Source of the DNA: Candidatus Bathyarchaeota archaeon
GTDB lineage: Archaea > Thermoproteota > Bathyarchaeia > Bathyarchaeales > Bathycorpusculaceae
Assembly (NCBI GenBank): GCA_029907545.1
Contig: JARYLR010000002.1
Coordinates: 36,224-100,223, forward strand
Reading direction: 5' to 3'
DNA length: 64,000 bases
Part shown: in pieces, positions 16,644 through 25,947 of the stretch
How positions within the stretch are numbered: position 1 is the stretch's first letter
How the letters are laid out: each line of letters begins with the position of its first letter
The notes under the pieces: model-generated
The model's database searches: none
Told to the model about the DNA's origin: nothing
What the model saw: the letters and a program-made list of their open reading frames with translations, nothing else
Program-made: the position numbers and the translations under genes

Positions 16644-17228
16644 TTATTTTCTGTCAAAGTGTTTGCTAAAGATTCCGTGGATTGCTTCCGGCTGCTCGAT
16701 CACAAACACGTTTGCCATGTTCCTCAGTTTTCTCGCATTGTCGGCGTCTTCCTTTCTGACATGTATCTCCAAGTCTCGTCCATTTGGAAGTTTAGTGAGT
16801 ATGGTTCCTTCTTTCCAGTCTGATGGGAGCACGTAAACTTGGACGCGCGCTTTCAAAGCCATAGCCGCCGCGTTGCTCAGCATCGAGTCCGCGATCCCGA
16901 CCGCGATTTTTGCAACGGTGTTCGAAGTAGCTGGAGCAATTAGCAGGAATTCAAATAATCCGAGCTGAAGTTGCCCAGCTAGAAAAGGTGAATTCGCGTC
17001 CACTTCAACTGCCACTTTTCCAAAACTCATCTTCAAATCACCAAGCAGTCTATAGCATTTGGCAACGTGCTCGCCAGCTTTAGAAAGATAGGCATGTATG
17101 TCCACTGCGTGTTCATAGCGTCTCTTAAGTTCTTTCATTTTATCGATGGTTTCCTGCAGTTTCTCTCCGCTGCCGGTGATTCCCCACGCAACCTTTTTCT
17201 TTTTGGCTTGCAGCGGCTTATCTGTCAA
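16644..17228 (-). CDS. afpA: Archaeoflavoprotein AfpA (MJ0208 family)
   Basis: A 194-residue flavoprotein of the FMN-binding HFCD fold: V-A-W-G-I-T-G-S-G near the N-terminus, N-S-P-F-L-A-G-Q-L-Q-L-G, A-P-A-T-S-N-T-V-A-K-I-A-V-G-I-A-D in the middle (FMN site) and T-K-L-P-N-G-R. In Archaeoglobus fulgidus AfpA takes electrons from ferredoxin and passes them to Isf. Here the isf-like gene is directly upstream and overlaps it by four bases, which supports the same electron pair. Confidence 0.8.
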   Translation of the reverse strand: MTDKPLQAKKKKVAWGITGSGEKLQETIDKMKELKRRYEHAVDIHAYLSKAGEHVAKCYRLLGDLKMSFGKVAVEVDANSPFLAGQLQLGLFEFLLIAPATSNTVAKIAVGIADSMLSNAAAMALKARVQVYVLPSDWKEGTILTKLPNGRDLEIHVRKEDADNARKLRNMANVFVIEQPEAIHGIFSKHFDRK

Positions 17229-17821
17229 ATCTTCCTCTTCTCCTCGTTTTCGTTAAGCATTTCCACAAGTCTTTTCATGGTCTTTCTGAGGGTTCTGAAT
17301 CCCTCTTCATCTGCTTTGGCATCTTCGATCTTGTCTTTTGACCAGAAGGTAGCTCCGAGATTGGCTCCGAAGAAGCCGCCGCTTATGGGAATCACGCCGT
17401 TTAAGATGTAAAACGTGTGGATTTGCAGTAGCGCAAGTTCCTGTCCGCCGGCTCTGTCTCCTCCTACAGCTATGGCTGCCCCGATCTTTCCTCTAAGAGC
17501 TTTACTGTTCGCGGCTAGCAATGCCCTGCACCTATCAATAACGGCCTTGGTTTGGGCGCTGACTCCTCCATTATAAACAGGCGTGGCGAAGATTATTCCT
17601 TTTGCCTGTTCCAGCAGTGGGTAAAGCTCGTGCATGTCGTCTTTAATCTTGCATTTCTTCTTTCGAAGGCAATAGTCACAGTGCTGGCAGAAGCCAATAT
17701 TTTTTCCTCTAACTGTGAAGAAGCTAGTTGCTAACCTCTCTTTTTCCAGCATGTTCAATGCTTCTCTGAGAACGTGTTCTGTTGCCCCTTTTCTGGGGCT
17801 TCCGCAAATGCCAACTATCAT
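17225..17821 (-). CDS. Iron-sulfur flavoprotein Isf
   Basis: A 198-residue flavodoxin-like protein. The N-terminal G-S-P-R-K-G-A-T-E loop binds FMN phosphate. The compact cluster motif C-Q-H-C-D-Y-C-x5-C (Cys 45, 48, 51, 57) is the CX2CX2CX4-7C signature of Isf, which binds 4Fe-4S. P-V-Y-N-G-G-V-S-A is a second FMN contact. Isf proteins move electrons from ferredoxin-linked donors to O2 or peroxide in anaerobes. Translation is coupled to afpA by a four-base overlap. Confidence 0.85.
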   Translation of the reverse strand: MIVGICGSPRKGATEHVLREALNMLEKERLATSFFTVRGKNIGFCQHCDYCLRKKKCKIKDDMHELYPLLEQAKGIIFATPVYNGGVSAQTKAVIDRCRALLAANSKALRGKIGAAIAVGGDRAGGQELALLQIHTFYILNGVIPISGGFFGANLGATFWSKDKIEDAKADEEGFRTLRKTMKRLVEMLNENEEKRKI

Positions 17822-17908
17822 AGCTTTTCTGCTGGTGCATATTGGTGCATTGTATCAATAAAGCTTGCTGATAAGCAGGAAAAGTGAAAAGAATGGCTGT
17901 GGCTGAGC

Positions 17909-20125
17909 TTATGCTTCTTCGAAGAATTCTTTGGCATCAGGCGGAGTCGGGCTTAACCCTCTTCTCTCGCGTATTTGCCTTATGATCTCTGCTTGCATCT
18001 GCTCTGGCACAGGAGCCCAGCGGCTGAACTGTGTTGCCCAGAAGGCTCTTCCCTCTGTTGATGACCGTAGCTCTTCTGCGAGTCCGAATGACTCAGCGAC
18101 AGGCATTTCTGCTTTTACAATCATCATGTCTTCTTCATTGGTCATATCTATGATTTTTCCACGTCTTTTCTGCACTATAGCGATGACGTTGCTGACGAAG
18201 TCGTTCGGCACCTTGCATTCAAAGCTGATCAACGGTTCAAGTAGTCTGGGATCGCTTAGCAAGAAGCTGCACCAGATAGGTCGCCATGTCATTGGCAGTA
18301 TCTGTGCTGGTCCTCTGTGAACTGGATCTTCATGGACCGTTATGTCTTCCAAGTTCACTTTCAATCCGTATGCCGGCTCCTTAGCTAAGACTGATGTGTT
18401 TACAGCTTCGCGGAAGCCTGATTTTATGTGGTCCATAACCTCGTCCACGTATTGTCTTCCCTTTATTCGGTTGACCATTATGTTTGTGCCTTCGATCGCT
18501 ACTACGTTGCGTGCGTCATCGGTTTCCCAGCCGAACTGCTTCAGGGTTTTCTGTCTTTCTTCACGGGTCTGCATTTCTGAAATCTTTCCGATTTTAACGG
18601 CTTCTATAATTTCTTCAGGGAGCTTCTCAAGCGTAACCCAGAGCTTGCTGTGCTTGTTCGGGCTTTTACCCATAACTGGCGGGCCCTTGTAGTCGTGGCT
18701 TATTGTTTCGCGGTAGATGACAATTGGCTTGCTTATCTTAACTTTCAATCCGGCTTCCTGCATTCGATAAGCTGTAATCTCCAGGTGCAGCTCACCCATG
18801 CCGCTTAGAAGGTATTCACCGCTTTCCTTGTTAATCAGAAAATGCAGGTTTGGGTCTTCAGTTGTTAGCTTATGCATGACCTTGTCGAATAACGGCAAGT
18901 CTTTGACATCTTCCGGTTCAACTGCAACTGTCACCACGGGGTCTGAAACGTATTTCAGTCCTTCGAAGGGTTGTGTTTCAACACCCTCTTCCGCTACCGT
19001 TTCGCCTACGTGAATTGACGGTAACCCCGAGAGAGCGGCAATGTTTCCTGCAGGAACCTTATCCACTATAACCCTGTCAGCAGCCATGCTCATGTAAACC
19101 TGTTGAATAGTTCCTTTCTGCTTGCTTGTGATGAGGCTGACAGTTTTTCCTTTCTCAACCGTGCCGCTGAACACGCGTCCAATGGCAACCACGCCGCTGT
19201 GGGGATCAACCTCGATGGTTGAAATACACATTAGCACAGGGCCGCTGGGGTCAACTTTCGCCATAGCTTTGCCCACCGCGCTGTTGACATCTCCGGGCCA
19301 GATTTGGCTCTGACGGTATGGCTGGGCTTGCAACGGGTTAGGCAGGTGTTCACAGAACATGTCTAGGATAGGCTCGTAGACTGGAGCTTTCTTGCATAGA
19401 GCGTCAACTTTTCTATCGATATCTTCCTTCTCGCCTGTGTAGGCGTCGATGATTTCCTTGAAGGTTACGCCTTTCGCCTTCATATGTGGGAGGTTCAGCC
19501 CCCACTTGTGAAGAGCTGAGCCAAATGCGACTGATCCATCTTCAACCTTAACCTGCCAGTCCTTCTTATGCTCTGGCGGCGCATATTTTTCGATGAGATT
19601 GTTAATTCTGAGAATTATTTTCGCAAATTTTCTTTGAATCTCTTCAGGCGTCAGTTTTATCTCTTTAATCAACCGGTCAACTTTGTTTATGAAAAGAATA
19701 GGTTTAACCCTTTCACGCAACGCTTGCATCAGGACGGTTTCGGTCTGAGTCATCGGGCCCTCAACGGCATCAACAACTACGAGTGCACCGTCCACTGCCC
19801 GCAGGCTTCGTGTTACTGCCCCGCTGAAGTCTATGTGGCCTGGCGTGTCTATTAGGTTGATGAGATATTCCTTGTCCCTGTAGATGTGGGCTAGGCTTAT
19901 GTTTGACGCGAATACTGTCATCTGCCTTTTCTGCTCAAGTTCCCAAGAGTCGAGGACAAGCTGCTGCCCTGCTCTTTGCTCGCTTATGATGCCTGCTGCG
20001 GCAAGCAAGCTGTCTGAGAGCGTGGTTTTTCCGTGGTCAACGTGGGCTATGATGCTTGTGTTCCTAATCATCTCTGGATAATTCATGAGTTTTACGATTT
20101 CTTCAACCTGTCTGTAGCGAACCAT
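17909..20125 (-). CDS. fusA: Elongation factor 2 (aEF-2)
   Basis: A 738-residue translocase GTPase. G1 is A-H-V-D-H-G-K-T, G3 D-T-P-G-H and G4 N-K-V-D. The switch I region reads E-Q-K-R-Q-M-T-V rather than the common R-G-I-T-I. The domain IV tip D-I-T-V-H-E-D-P-V-H-R-G keeps the His that becomes diphthamide. The protein starts M-V-R-Y-R-Q-V like other TACK EF-2 proteins, and length is standard. A TTTAAA-type box lies on the reverse strand near 20183, about 60 bases before the ATG. The gene stands alone between isf and an Lrp gene. Confidence 0.9.
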   Translation of the reverse strand: MVRYRQVEEIVKLMNYPEMIRNTSIIAHVDHGKTTLSDSLLAAAGIISEQRAGQQLVLDSWELEQKRQMTVFASNISLAHIYRDKEYLINLIDTPGHIDFSGAVTRSLRAVDGALVVVDAVEGPMTQTETVLMQALRERVKPILFINKVDRLIKEIKLTPEEIQRKFAKIILRINNLIEKYAPPEHKKDWQVKVEDGSVAFGSALHKWGLNLPHMKAKGVTFKEIIDAYTGEKEDIDRKVDALCKKAPVYEPILDMFCEHLPNPLQAQPYRQSQIWPGDVNSAVGKAMAKVDPSGPVLMCISTIEVDPHSGVVAIGRVFSGTVEKGKTVSLITSKQKGTIQQVYMSMAADRVIVDKVPAGNIAALSGLPSIHVGETVAEEGVETQPFEGLKYVSDPVVTVAVEPEDVKDLPLFDKVMHKLTTEDPNLHFLINKESGEYLLSGMGELHLEITAYRMQEAGLKVKISKPIVIYRETISHDYKGPPVMGKSPNKHSKLWVTLEKLPEEIIEAVKIGKISEMQTREERQKTLKQFGWETDDARNVVAIEGTNIMVNRIKGRQYVDEVMDHIKSGFREAVNTSVLAKEPAYGLKVNLEDITVHEDPVHRGPAQILPMTWRPIWCSFLLSDPRLLEPLISFECKVPNDFVSNVIAIVQKRRGKIIDMTNEEDMMIVKAEMPVAESFGLAEELRSSTEGRAFWATQFSRWAPVPEQMQAEIIRQIRERRGLSPTPPDAKEFFEEA

Positions 20126-20285
20126 GGTTAAACCTTCTTTGTGATTTTGCTCTTATTTCGATCTTGCATTTCTTACGCGTCTTTAAATATGAGCTACATG
20201 GAAGTGAAAAATGTGACCTATTAACCTTTTGTCATCTAGCGCACTGTAACTCTATAAAGAAGCAACCAACGTCTAAGCAGTGCTT

Positions 20286-20788
20286 TTACTCGACTTTAGC
20301 TAGGTACTTGAAATGGAATGGCTTCAGCACGGTTTCAGGGCTTATATCGGCAATGAAGCTTTGGCTTTCGCTTATTAGGTCTGAGAGTTCGCTTTCGTGT
20401 CTTCTTGCAAAGCGTGCAAAGTCGGAGTAGCTCTTATGGAAGGAGATGCGTATGCCATCCCATCCCATTCCCTGTCCACATATGGCGAAAATGACGTTGG
20501 GTTGGCGCATAAGCCAGTCAACAGTTCTGGCTGCAGATTTTTCCCTTTCCTCAGGTTTCCCGTACTTGGTTTTACTCTTAAAGAAGGTGAAGACAACGAT
20601 TTCAAATCCGATTCTTGCGAACTTTGGTATCGTTGTATAGCCATCGATGAACTCTTCAATCTTGCTCTTCTTCGCGTAACCGTAGGCTGAGAGATCTTTA
20701 ATGCTTTGGCAATTTGACGGTCGCTCTTGCGGCAGTCTGTAGTCAGTTCCCATAGAAGTGCGTAATCTATTGTGTCAAGCTTCTTCAT
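20286..20788 (-). pseudogene. Lrp/AsnC-type regulator with a frameshift
   Basis: Two overlapping frames together make one regulator. The first (from ATG 20788) encodes M-K-K-L-D-T-I-D-Y and the HTH D-R-Q-I-A-K-A-L-K-I-S-Q-P-T-V-T-R-R-R-A-R-L. The second continues I-E-E-F-I-D-G-Y-T-T-I-P-K-F-A-R-I-G-F and the ligand-type domain to the stop at 20286. One missing base near 20658-20662 explains the break (R-A-R-L-E-E-F-I-D-G-Y after repair). A paralogue at 41718-42264 shows the same layout. It is either an inactivated gene or a sequence error. Confidence 0.75.
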
Positions 20789-20907
20789 TCCAGATCAGAT
20801 ACTATTTATTTTTCTAGGCTTTTATTGTTTGCTAAAAAACCATCGATTTCAACTGGTGAACGATCCATCTGAGGATTTGCCTTTTCAGAATTATTGTCAT
20901 GTAGGAT

Positions 20908-21894
20908 TTACGTTATGAATCTTCTGTAAACTGGGTGCCCCTTGAACCGCAATGTAGTTTCAGATCTCTCAACCGTTCCGCTTGGCAGCCTCATACAAAT
21001 CGAGCTCACTATTGCTCCATCAGGGATGAAACGCACACCGTCAAGTAGTTCGCCTTTCGTGACGCCTGAAGCTGCGAAGACAAGTTCATTTCCCTTAGCA
21101 AGCTCATCTTCCCTATAGGTTTTTTCAACATCTATACCTTCAGCCCTCAGTCTATCCAGCCGTTTTGCGTCATCCTTTTGATCCTTCCAGACTTTCACAA
21201 GCATAGTTCCTCCCAAGCATTTGACAGCAGTCGCCGCGATCGTGGCTTCTGGACCCGCGCCAGCTCCAATGAGGAGATCGACGCCTGAACTGGGGATGCA
21301 GGTAGCAACAGCGGCGGCGATGTCTCCGTCAGGAATCAGGATTATTCTTACGCCAAGCTGTCTAAGAGTTTTAAGAATGCTCGCGTGTCTGTCACGTTCA
21401 AGCATTATGACCGTGAAATTTCCAAGCGGTAGCTTTTTTTCCTGAGCCACTGTGCGAACGGTCTCTTCAACGGACATTTCGAGCGAGATTTTTCCTACGG
21501 AATGGAAATCTGTTGCCACCTTGAAGTAGTAGCCGTCGTCAGGCAATACTTGGAAGCAGCCTGTGGGTGCGCACGCCAAGGCGGAGATGGCGTCTTTTCT
21601 GCCTTTAGACGCAGCGGTTGTGCCGTCAACAGGGTCGACGACGAACTCTATCTTTGGTCCTTTTCCTGTTCCGACTTTTTCTCTGCGCAGAAAAGCAGGA
21701 GCATTATCTTTGGGACCTTCGCATGCGATTACCTCTCCTTCGATGTCGGTTTGTGCCAACGCGGCACGTGAAAATTCTACTGCTTTTGCATCGACTAGGT
21801 CTGGGTTGCCTTGGCCTATGTGGAGTGCTGCTCCAACGGCGCCTGCGATGGTTATTCTGGTAAGTGATGGTGCTAGAGCTCTGAGAGAAACCAT
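20908..21894 (-). CDS. glpX: Class II fructose-1,6-bisphosphatase, GlpX type
   Basis: A 328-residue phosphatase. Metal-binding motifs are G-E-V-I-A-C-E-G near residue 53 and F-V-V-D-P-V-D-G-T-T near 85. Substrate motifs R-D-R-H-A-S-I, I-P-D-G-D-I-A and G-A-G-A-G-P-E-A-T follow in the normal GlpX order. It hydrolyses fructose 1,6-bisphosphate in gluconeogenesis, or a related sugar bisphosphate. Most archaea use the unrelated bifunctional FBP aldolase/phosphatase, so a GlpX here is uncommon and may have come by transfer. The surrounding genes give no pathway context. Confidence 0.85.
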   Translation of the reverse strand: MVSLRALAPSLTRITIAGAVGAALHIGQGNPDLVDAKAVEFSRAALAQTDIEGEVIACEGPKDNAPAFLRREKVGTGKGPKIEFVVDPVDGTTAASKGRKDAISALACAPTGCFQVLPDDGYYFKVATDFHSVGKISLEMSVEETVRTVAQEKKLPLGNFTVIMLERDRHASILKTLRQLGVRIILIPDGDIAAAVATCIPSSGVDLLIGAGAGPEATIAATAVKCLGGTMLVKVWKDQKDDAKRLDRLRAEGIDVEKTYREDELAKGNELVFAASGVTKGELLDGVRFIPDGAIVSSICMRLPSGTVERSETTLRFKGHPVYRRFIT

Positions 21895-22056
21895 TTATCT
21901 GCACCTTAGTCGTAGTCTCTTTGTTTCGTCCTAAAGGCTTTTCCGTTGACGCTTGTGAAATCTGCTTTCAATGCTCGTTGTTTTTATCAGCGTGGTAGCA
22001 AAAGCTGTTTGTTCAACGAGTCTTAGCGGTTTCAGCGAATGTTTTAATGAATACAT

Positions 22057-23166
22057 TTACTTGTAAATTCTTAGCGGTTTTCCCAGAAGTTTAGCGTCAA
22101 CCTTCTCTATTCCTAGACCATGCCCATTTGTGAATTTCCTCACAGAATTCGCTAGGGGAACTCCGCCTTCCGTGGCAAGCTTGTCTTTTAGAAGGATGTC
22201 AGAATCCAGATCTGCATACTGAATGTTCTTAACTGCGCCTGCAAGGTGCGTTGCAGCCGCTATTCCTATCGATGACTCGCTCATGCATCCAATCATGCAT
22301 GGCATGCCTGCGGCTTCTGCCACGGCTGCAATTTTCTTGGCTTTCAGTATGCCTCCGCATTTCATGAGCTTAATGTTCATCATATCCACTGCGTCTTCAC
22401 GTGCGAGGCGGAGGGCGTCTGCTGGCGTGTGTACGCTTTCATCAGCCATAATGGGGATTGGCGAGTTTTCCTTGACGTTTTTTAATCCTTCAATGTCTTC
22501 GCTGGGGACCGGTTGCTCGGCGAACTGGATGTTGTAGCTGCTTATCTTCTTTAGGGCTTCTATGGCTTGCTTTGGAGTCCAGCCTTGGTTGGCGTCAACT
22601 CTCAGTTGAACGTCGTTGCCTACTACTTCGCGGACGAGTCTGATTCTTTCAACATCTTCGGCGACGTTGACTCCAACCTTGATTTTCAGCGCTTTGAACC
22701 CTTTTTCTAGTGCTTTCTTGGCGTCTTGAGCCATCTCTTTCGGGGATTTTATTCCAAGAGTTATGTCTGTTAGGACTTCTGTGCGGTAGCCGCCTAGGAT
22801 TCTGAACAGGGGCTTGCGCGCTGTCTTTCCTAAAACGTCGTGTAACGCTGTGTCGATCGACGCCTTCGCAGCGGGGTTTCCGCTGACCGCTTGATCCATG
22901 ATTTCTACATCGCTTTCTATCCTAAGAGGGCATTTGCCGATTAGTTGTGGGCATATTTTGTCAAGCGCTTCGATGACTGTTTCTGTGGTTTCGCCTGTCA
23001 CCCTTTTTGAAGGTGAGGCTTCACCCCACCCGTAGACCTCGTAGTCCGTGAGAACCTTCGCTATAACATTGCGTGTTTCTGTGCTTGTTCCAGCAGCGAT
23101 TGTGAACGGCTCCTCATACCGCATGGCAACTGTGTAGATTTCGATCTCCTGTATTCCCACGTGCAA
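22057..23166 (-). CDS. Enolase-superfamily dipeptide epimerase
   Basis: A 369-residue enzyme. It carries the second-strand K-I-K-V-G (catalytic Lys), metal ligands in D-A-N-Q-G, A-E-Q-P and A-D-E-S, and the C-terminal base in N-I-K-L-M-K-C-G-G. The late D-L-D-S-D motif is typical of L-Ala-D/L-Glu and related dipeptide epimerases, which distinguishes it from muconate cycloisomerases. N-terminal substrate-lid residues are Y-E-E-P-F-T-I. It probably epimerises a small dipeptide, but which one cannot be read from the sequence. Confidence 0.75.
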   Translation of the reverse strand: MHVGIQEIEIYTVAMRYEEPFTIAAGTSTETRNVIAKVLTDYEVYGWGEASPSKRVTGETTETVIEALDKICPQLIGKCPLRIESDVEIMDQAVSGNPAAKASIDTALHDVLGKTARKPLFRILGGYRTEVLTDITLGIKSPKEMAQDAKKALEKGFKALKIKVGVNVAEDVERIRLVREVVGNDVQLRVDANQGWTPKQAIEALKKISSYNIQFAEQPVPSEDIEGLKNVKENSPIPIMADESVHTPADALRLAREDAVDMMNIKLMKCGGILKAKKIAAVAEAAGMPCMIGCMSESSIGIAAATHLAGAVKNIQYADLDSDILLKDKLATEGGVPLANSVRKFTNGHGLGIEKVDAKLLGKPLRIYK

Positions 23167-23206
23167 GCACCTAGAAACACTGTTCTATCTGCGAAACGGA
23201 AAAACC

Positions 23207-24502
23207 TTACTCAGCCACAGCGCTTTTTTCACGCTTTCTGAAGCCTTTGAACTTAAGCTTCATTGTCAAGATTTTTTCAGTCGCGAAAAGTCTCGACGCT
23301 ACATACATTATAACCAACGTGAAAATGGCAACGTAGACTATGCCTAGGGCTGCTGTCAAGTTGTCGCCCATGGTCACGGCTTTGGACGCGATAATCGGGT
23401 GAGTGTAGGGGATGGCGTAAAGGGCGATTCTAGCTGCCAAGGGCAGCATGTTTATGTCTACATACATGAGTGCCAGCGAGGGCACGAATAGGAATGGGTA
23501 AATGTAGCCGACCATGGACTGGGCGCTGCGCACGTCTTCGGCGAAAGCTGAAAGAATTACTGCCAAGGCAAGCGCGGAAAGCAAAGTGACAAATAAAGAA
23601 ATTCCAAGCAGAACATAGCCAAGCAGCGACGGCGCTAGCCCCACGGACGCTAGATCTAAACCTGAAACTGCTGAAAAGCTTGCGAACGAACCCATATGGT
23701 AGTTAAAGCCAACCATGTATGCCAAAGCGCCTATGCCTGCGACAAGAATTGAACCTGAGAGTTTGCCCATCAAGATTGCGAATCGATCCATAGGCAAAGT
23801 CAACAGGGTCTCAAGAGTTTTTTCTTCTTTTTCCATGGCAACAGATGTCGCGGCAATTTGCATAGAATAAGTCAGCAAAATCATTATTGTGATCGGCATC
23901 GCGATTGCCTGCGAAATCATCAAGCCACTTAACGTACGCGGATCCACGTTTTCGTAGATCTGCCCTTTAATGATGGATGCTTTACTCGTTTTCATAAGAT
24001 CAGGAGCGTACTGCCTGTTAAGTCTCTCAACCAGCAGATCAATCAGAGATGAGCCTACGTCCTCGACGATGCCTGTTCCTGAAAATACGCTGTAGAGCTT
24101 TACGTATGTGGTAACATTTGTCTCTCCTGCAAGATGTCGGGTTATGTTTTCGCTAAATCCATTTGGAATCTCGATTATCTGCGTGGTGTTGTATTCTGAC
24201 AGCAAGCCTCTGTTTACTGCTTCTTCTGGGTTCACATTAGTGAGGTTGTAGATCTTTACACCGTTTGCTTTCAGATTTTCCATAAAAGCAGTTGCGTAGA
24301 TGCCTCCATCTCTGTCGAGGACGAGGGCTGAGGCTTTTTTTGCTTGCTCCGCGGCTGACTGGATTGAGAAGCTCATGATGCTTCCTAAGACTGGAAACAT
24401 TATCAGCGGTACAATGATCATCCCCAGAAGTATTTTCGGATCTCTGACAAGCTCTCTAAGCTCTTTTGTTAATACGGTTCCGAACCCTTTAAGCAAGCCC
24501 AA
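23207..24502 (-). CDS. ABC-2 transporter permease, NatB-like
   Basis: A 431-residue membrane protein with an N-terminal helix (about residues 20-45), a large external domain to about residue 190, and five or six C-terminal helices with the T-L-E-T-L-L-T-L-P segment characteristic of ABC-2/NatB permeases. It overlaps the ATPase gene by 14 bases, so the two form one exporter. The substrate is unknown; NatAB homologues export sodium in Bacillus. Confidence 0.8.
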   Translation of the reverse strand: MGLLKGFGTVLTKELRELVRDPKILLGMIIVPLIMFPVLGSIMSFSIQSAAEQAKKASALVLDRDGGIYATAFMENLKANGVKIYNLTNVNPEEAVNRGLLSEYNTTQIIEIPNGFSENITRHLAGETNVTTYVKLYSVFSGTGIVEDVGSSLIDLLVERLNRQYAPDLMKTSKASIIKGQIYENVDPRTLSGLMISQAIAMPITIMILLTYSMQIAATSVAMEKEEKTLETLLTLPMDRFAILMGKLSGSILVAGIGALAYMVGFNYHMGSFASFSAVSGLDLASVGLAPSLLGYVLLGISLFVTLLSALALAVILSAFAEDVRSAQSMVGYIYPFLFVPSLALMYVDINMLPLAARIALYAIPYTHPIIASKAVTMGDNLTAALGIVYVAIFTLVIMYVASRLFATEKILTMKLKFKGFRKREKSAVAE

Positions 24503-25220
24503 CCACCTTCGCGAACACGTCTTCCAGATTTACACTTCCATACTTGTCTCTAAGTTCCGCTGGCTTTCCTTCTGCAACAACTTTTCCCTTGTTTACTAGG
24601 GCAACTTTATCGCACAAGTGTTCAACCTCAAGCATGTTGTGGCTTGAGAGCAGAACTGTCGTATCGCGATTTTTCGCGTATCTCTTGATGATTCCTCTGA
24701 TATGGTAAGAATGCAGAACATCCAGTCCTCCGGTCGGCTCATCAAGTATTGCCAGTCTGGGTTTAGGCATCAAAGCCCTTGCTATGAGAAGACGCCTCTT
24801 CATTCCCTTGCTATATGTCTTAACTTTATCCCTGAGCCTGTCGCCCAAGCCGCAGATTTCTGCTGCCTCCTGAACAGCCACATATTTCTCGTCTTTGTTC
24901 CGAGCACTGAAGTTCGCCATAAACTGTAGGTATTCCCAGCCTGAAAGATTTCGATAGGCTCCTGCCTCTTCAGGAAGATAGGTTATGATTTTGCGCACCT
25001 CAGGAGCGTCAGCCGACACGTCTAAACCGAACACCTTAACTGTGCCAGATGTCGGTAACAGTAATGTGGAAATAACTCGCAAGCAAGTTGTTTTTCCAGC
25101 CCCATTAGGCCCAATGAGCCCGAAGATCTCGCCCGTGTTCACTTTTAGATTTAGCCCATCTAGAGCTTTTATGTTGCCGAAAAACTTTGTCACTTCTGTT
25201 GCTTCAACTGCAGTTTTCAT
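24489..25220 (-). CDS. ABC transporter ATP-binding protein, NatA-like
   Basis: A 243-residue ATPase: Walker A G-P-N-G-A-G-K-T-T, signature Y-S-K-G-M-K-R-R, Walker B L-A-I-L-D-E-P-T-G-G-L-D and switch His in S-S-H-N-M-L-E-V-E. It starts at ATG 25220 and overlaps its permease. Length and motifs are complete, unlike the other ABC ATPase in this window at 14637. Confidence 0.85.
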   Translation of the reverse strand: MKTAVEATEVTKFFGNIKALDGLNLKVNTGEIFGLIGPNGAGKTTCLRVISTLLLPTSGTVKVFGLDVSADAPEVRKIITYLPEEAGAYRNLSGWEYLQFMANFSARNKDEKYVAVQEAAEICGLGDRLRDKVKTYSKGMKRRLLIARALMPKPRLAILDEPTGGLDVLHSYHIRGIIKRYAKNRDTTVLLSSHNMLEVEHLCDKVALVNKGKVVAEGKPAELRDKYGSVNLEDVFAKVVGLA

Positions 25221-25425
25221 TTCGTTGCCGCTCAGTTCTATGAGTTTCTAGACGGCAGCTAAAAAACTTTCTGACTTATCTTCATTTTTCTTAGACAAAA
25301 CTTTAGAAGATGGCATTTTATGGAATTTCTGCCAGAAAAAGCTTAGAAAACAGTCAATCACGCTGGTTTTCAAACACAAAATTTATAACATATAAGCGAT
25401 GATACCAGATTCTTGTGAATGAAAA

Positions 25426-25809
25426 ATGAATATGGAACAGATTGCACGCTACGCGTTTATCGCCTTCGTTTTCCTAGCCGTCATAATGGGACTCGTTGTC
25501 GGCTACATGGACTACGCTGATGACCCAAATACTACTGACACAAACTCCTATGTTACACTGATACTGCTGATTCTCGGCATAATAATCGGGTTCATAACCA
25601 TCACTTCAAAAGAAGTAATGCCCTTCCTAATAGCCACAATAGCCCTCATCGTTGCAGCCAGCGCCAACGTGTGGTATCCATTGAACACAATCCATGCGCT
25701 TCTCTACGAGTGGGCTGCCTACATCTTGAACTACATAGTTGCCTTCGCAGCTCCAGCAGCTGTGATAAACGCGGTCAAATCTGTCTTCGCCATGACCAAA
25801 GAGAAATAG
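25426..25809 (+). CDS. Small four-helix membrane protein, unknown
   Basis: A 127-residue protein with four hydrophobic helices at about 5-26, 42-60, 64-80 and 92-118, joined by a short acidic loop (D-Y-A-D-D-P-N-T-T-D). A box A-like AATTTATAAC lies about 45 bases upstream. Two Met codons are possible (first and third). No family recognised. It faces away from the ABC exporter. Confidence 0.55.
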   Translation: MNMEQIARYAFIAFVFLAVIMGLVVGYMDYADDPNTTDTNSYVTLILLILGIIIGFITITSKEVMPFLIATIALIVAASANVWYPLNTIHALLYEWAAYILNYIVAFAAPAAVINAVKSVFAMTKEK

Positions 25810-25947
25810 AAAGACAGGGTCTTCTTTCTTCCCCACTTTCTTTTGTATTTTGGAAATATCTATGTCAATGCCGCGGTCAGAGTGAAGTATATATTTCTCC
25901 TCTTGATACGCTAGAAAACTGTAGAATCCCACAAGGAGAAAAACCCG

